Assembly (NCBI GenBank): GCA_016462625.1
Contig: JAEMSV010000055.1
Location: 10,785-25,406, forward strand
Direction of reading: 5' to 3'
Origin: Solirubrobacteraceae bacterium
GTDB lineage: Bacteria > Actinomycetota > Thermoleophilia > Solirubrobacterales > Solirubrobacteraceae
Length of the DNA stretch: 14,622 nucleotides
Part shown: positions 12,767-14,622 of the stretch, one piece after another
Position numbering within the stretch: the first letter of the stretch is position 1
Layout: each line of letters opens with the position of its first letter
Notes under the pieces: model-generated
Seen by the model: the letters and a program-made list of their open reading frames with translations, nothing else
Told to the model about the DNA's origin: nothing
The model's database searches: none
Position numbers and translations under genes: made by a program

Positions 12767-13667
12767 CGCAGCGACCCGCATCGGCTTCTACGGACTCGGG
12801 ATCATGGGTTCGCGCATGGCGGCGAACCTGGCCCGTGCCGGGTTCGCGCTGACCGTCGCGACCCACACGCCCGGCAAGGCCGAGGCCTGGGCAGCCGAGC
12901 ACGGGGCGGCCACCGCGGCGACGCCGGCCGAGCTCGCCGCGCAATGCGACGTCCTCATCACGATGGTCGTCGACGGCGATCAGGTCCGGGAGGTGCTCCT
13001 CGGCGCCGACGGCGCCGCGCATGGCGCGGGAAACCGTCCCCACACTCCCCTGCTGTGCCTCGATATGTCAACCATCCCGCCCGCCGAGACGGTTGCGATC
13101 GGCGGGGAGCTGGCGGCCGCGGGCGTGCAGTTCGTCGACGCCCCGGTGACCGGCTCGTCGCCGAGGGCCGAGGACGGCACCCTGACGATCATGTGCGGCG
13201 GCAGGACCGAAGACGTCGAGCGGGCCCGCCCCGTCCTCGACGCGATGGGGTCGCTCATCGTCCACGTCGGCCCGCTGGGCAAGGGCGAGGCGCTGAAGGT
13301 CATCAACAACGCGATGGCCGCGGCGAACGCGGCGGTCGTCGCCGAGGCGCTGGTCGCCGCGAGCGCGGCGGGGGTCGATCTGGACGCGTTCGAGCAGGTC
13401 GTGGGCGCCGGATCGGGTGGCTCGATGATGTTCACGCTGAAGGCTGGCCCGATGCGCCGGCACGACTACGCGACGCTGTTCAAGCTCGCCCACATGCGCA
13501 AGGACGTGGACTTCTGCCTGGACGCGGCAGCCGCGTCCGGGGTGCCGTTCGAGAGCGCCCAGCACGCGCGGGATCTGCTCGCCGAGGCCGGGGCACGTGG
13601 GTTCGAAAACGCCGACTTTGCAGCACTTCTGGAGGCGGTCGAACAGCGCGCAAACCGCCGCGTATAA
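12750..13667 (+). CDS. NAD(P)-dependent beta-hydroxyacid dehydrogenase (3-hydroxyisobutyrate dehydrogenase family)
   Basis: 305 aa, normal length. N-terminal Rossmann fold with GLGIMGSRMAANL at 15-27; DAPVTGSSPRAEDGTL at 130-145 (substrate loop); GPLGKGEALKVINN at 174-187 holding the catalytic lysine K183 and N187; all-helical C-terminal half. Members reduce or oxidise 3-hydroxyisobutyrate, tartronate semialdehyde, glyoxylate/succinic semialdehyde or D-threonate-type acids, so the substrate is open. A strong GGGAGGAGG (12736-12744) lies 5 nt before ATG 12750, inside the end of hyuB, so it has independent initiation within the hyuAB operon. Its job is probably to process the product of ring opening, which is inference from location only. 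Confidence 0.92.
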   Translation: MEGQPDAATRIGFYGLGIMGSRMAANLARAGFALTVATHTPGKAEAWAAEHGAATAATPAELAAQCDVLITMVVDGDQVREVLLGADGAAHGAGNRPHTPLLCLDMSTIPPAETVAIGGELAAAGVQFVDAPVTGSSPRAEDGTLTIMCGGRTEDVERARPVLDAMGSLIVHVGPLGKGEALKVINNAMAAANAAVVAEALVAASAAGVDLDAFEQVVGAGSGGSMMFTLKAGPMRRHDYATLFKLAHMRKDVDFCLDAAAASGVPFESAQHARDLLAEAGARGFENADFAALLEAVEQRANRRV

Positions 13668-13695
13668 GGGCGTATACCAGGTATGGACTGGGTAT
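13662..13695 (+). promoter_or_regulatory. Four phased GTAT repeats with an ATACC-A-GGTAT palindrome
   Basis: GTAT occurs at 13662, 13672, 13681 and 13692, spacings 10, 9 and 11 bp, roughly one helical turn each, starting in the stop codon of the dehydrogenase. ATACCAGGTAT (13674-13684) is a perfect 11-bp inverted repeat. This looks like a regulator binding site or multi-site operator for the genes on the right. Confidence 0.35.
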
Positions 13696-13771
13696 GACCT
13701 CGTCGAGGCGTCAAGCGCCGTTTGGAGATTGTCCAGATCTGCGCTAGGTTCCGATTCCCTCCCGTCGACCG

Positions 13772-13787
13772 GGCCGCCGTTGCGGCC
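13772..13787 (+). terminator. GC hairpin downstream of hyuAB-dehydrogenase
   Basis: GGCCGC (13772-13777), CGTT loop, GCGGCC (13782-13787), extendable by one G-T pair. No T-run follows. It sits in the 165-bp spacer 13668-13832 and may end the catabolic operon; a 4-bp stem GGCG/CGCC followed by GTTT (13708-13723) is a weaker alternative. Confidence 0.35.
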
Positions 13788-13832
13788 TCGTGGCGGGACT
13801 TCTTACGTCAACAAGTAGGTCCCCTTCCCCTT

Positions 13833-14462
13833 ATGCCGATTGCCTTTAAGGAATGGGCGGTAACCGTCCGTGCGCTTGCGGAAGGTGAGCAGCTGCTCAC
13901 TCTTCGCAAGGGCGGGATCCGTGAGCCCGGTCGCGATTTCGCGCTCGAGCACGACCGCTTCTTCCTCTACCCCACGTTCGACCATCAGCGGAACAACCTT
14001 GTGCGGGAGTCCCACCAGCCTGAGCTGGGCCGCGCGCTCGAGGAAGGCGTATGGCCGGACGGCGATCCGCCCGTGCACGCACTCACCCAGGATGGCGGCA
14101 TCGCGCAGCCGGACCGGGTGCGCGTCCGTGCCTGGGCCGAGGTCGCCGGGCACTTCACGATCACGGACCCACGGGCGCTCGACGGCCTGTCTCCGTTCTA
14201 CGTGTGGACGCCGGACTACGCCCGTGAGCGACTGGCGTGGAAGCCGCGCCATCCGCTGCACGTGGTCCTCCTGCGGACGTACCGCATCCCTCGCCCGGTG
14301 ACCGTCCGGGTCAAGGACGAGTACGGCGGATGCCGTTCGTGGGTCCAGATCCAGCGGGACCTGCCGTTCGAGGGCACTCCGGTGCTCTGCGACGACGAGT
14401 TCTACCGCGCCGCCGAGGAGATCGAAGCGATCTGCCGCGGCGCTGTGCCGGCGCTGGCCTAG
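13833..14462 (+). CDS. DUF1802 family protein
   Basis: 209 aa from ATG 13833. The start was chosen because the conserved opening of the family, AFKEWAVTVRALAEGEQLLTLRKGGIRE (residues 4-31), begins right after it; an upstream in-frame ATG at 13722 would add 37 unrelated residues. Further signatures are FALEHDRFFLYPTFDHQR (36-53) and, in the C-terminal half, a beta-rich segment with HPLHVVLLRTYRIPRPVTV and KDEYGGCRSWVQI. DUF1802 proteins are found in cyanobacteria, firmicutes and actinobacteria and have no assigned activity. The first third, with a conserved LLRKGG-type and EH..FLYPT pattern, recalls a compact beta fold. There is no signal peptide or membrane helix. It precedes a DUF1152 gene by 18 nt, so the two are probably co-transcribed. 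Confidence 0.85.
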   Translation: MPIAFKEWAVTVRALAEGEQLLTLRKGGIREPGRDFALEHDRFFLYPTFDHQRNNLVRESHQPELGRALEEGVWPDGDPPVHALTQDGGIAQPDRVRVRAWAEVAGHFTITDPRALDGLSPFYVWTPDYARERLAWKPRHPLHVVLLRTYRIPRPVTVRVKDEYGGCRSWVQIQRDLPFEGTPVLCDDEFYRAAEEIEAICRGAVPALA

Positions 14463-14480
14463 CGCCGCCGCCGCGAAGTC

Positions 14481-14622
14481 GTGCTGACCGCGCTCGCCGA
14501 TGCCCAGGGTGTGCTGTGCCTGGGCATCGGCGGGGGTGGTGACTGCGCGGGTGCGTACGCGGTCGCCGAAGTGGCCCGAGCCCTCGGGACGCCGGCCGTC
14601 GTCGGCGGCCTGACCTGGGAGC
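14481..14622 (+). CDS. DUF1152 family protein, 3' part cut off by window edge
   Basis: First 47 codons only, starting with GTG 14481 (alternative GTG 14511). The reading LTALADAQGVLCLGIGGGGDCAG followed by AYAVAEVARALGTPAVVGGLTWE is the characteristic N-terminus of DUF1152: a Gly-rich GIGGGGD loop, then a helix and a GGLTWE strand. The family is scattered in archaea and actinobacteria and its activity is unknown; the Gly-rich loop suggests a nucleotide or phosphate-binding fold, which is inference. The frame has the DUF1802 stop (14460-14462) immediately upstream, giving an 18-nt gap. No Shine-Dalgarno is apparent. Confidence 0.7.
   Translation, partial: MLTALADAQGVLCLGIGGGGDCAGAYAVAEVARALGTPAVVGGLTWE

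Noticed and set aside
13722..13832. Longer N-terminus of the DUF1802 protein
   Set aside because: The extra 37 residues do not resemble the family, and the family starts at AFKEWAV directly after ATG 13833.

Overview
The window is very GC-rich, with codons ending mostly in G or C, tightly packed genes and many 4-nt stop/start overlaps. The gene families (actinobacterial-type type-2 OMP decarboxylase, RNase PH next to RdgB, Flp-like pilin, DUF1802/DUF1152) point to a high-GC actinomycete. My best guess is the class Thermoleophilia (Solirubrobacterales-like), but this is inference from style and content and no phylogeny was run.

Left block, minus strand (about 4559 down to 1): an orphan Flp-type pilin, RNase PH (rph) and the house-cleaning NTP pyrophosphatase rdgB. 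Then, after a 174-bp gap that carries a small opposing membrane-protein gene, come OMP decarboxylase (pyrF), a secreted LysM protein, a D-Ala-D-Ala carboxypeptidase and the start of a PfkB sugar kinase that runs off the left edge. rph/rdgB, lysM/dac and dac/pfkB each overlap by ATGA, so they are probably translationally coupled.

Middle block: a divergent plus-strand pair of zinc-ribbon proteins overlaps by GTGA; the second has a membrane helix and a Thr/Ala/Pro-rich tail. They converge on a minus-strand arginase/deacetylase-fold histone deacetylase family gene. That gene is divergent from L-aspartate oxidase (nadB), with only 22 bp between the two start codons and one nearly palindromic -10 box that can serve both. 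Several genes here (pyrF, lysM, nadB, HDAC) show TAnnnT, 8-9 nt, ATG with no Shine-Dalgarno, suggesting near-leaderless transcripts.

Between nadB and a 144-aa protein of unknown function with a C-terminal Cys3His motif lies the most interesting non-coding stretch, 8540-8775. It can fold into a multi-branch RNA in which an 8-bp perfect helix (8632-8639 with 8759-8766) closes over four hairpins and buries the strong ribosome binding site of that protein. I consider this the best candidate for an undescribed cis-regulatory RNA in the window.

Right block, plus strand: hyuA-hyuB (two-subunit hydantoinase/oxoprolinase family, ATGA overlap) and a 3-hydroxyisobutyrate-dehydrogenase-family reductase overlapping hyuB form a catabolic operon of unknown substrate. 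It is preceded by a strong hairpin and a possible mini-ORF ending TGATG at the hyuA start. After a 165-bp spacer with four helically phased GTAT repeats come a DUF1802 protein and the first 47 codons of a DUF1152 protein cut by the right edge. No rRNA, tRNA, CRISPR array, insertion sequence or phage gene was seen.
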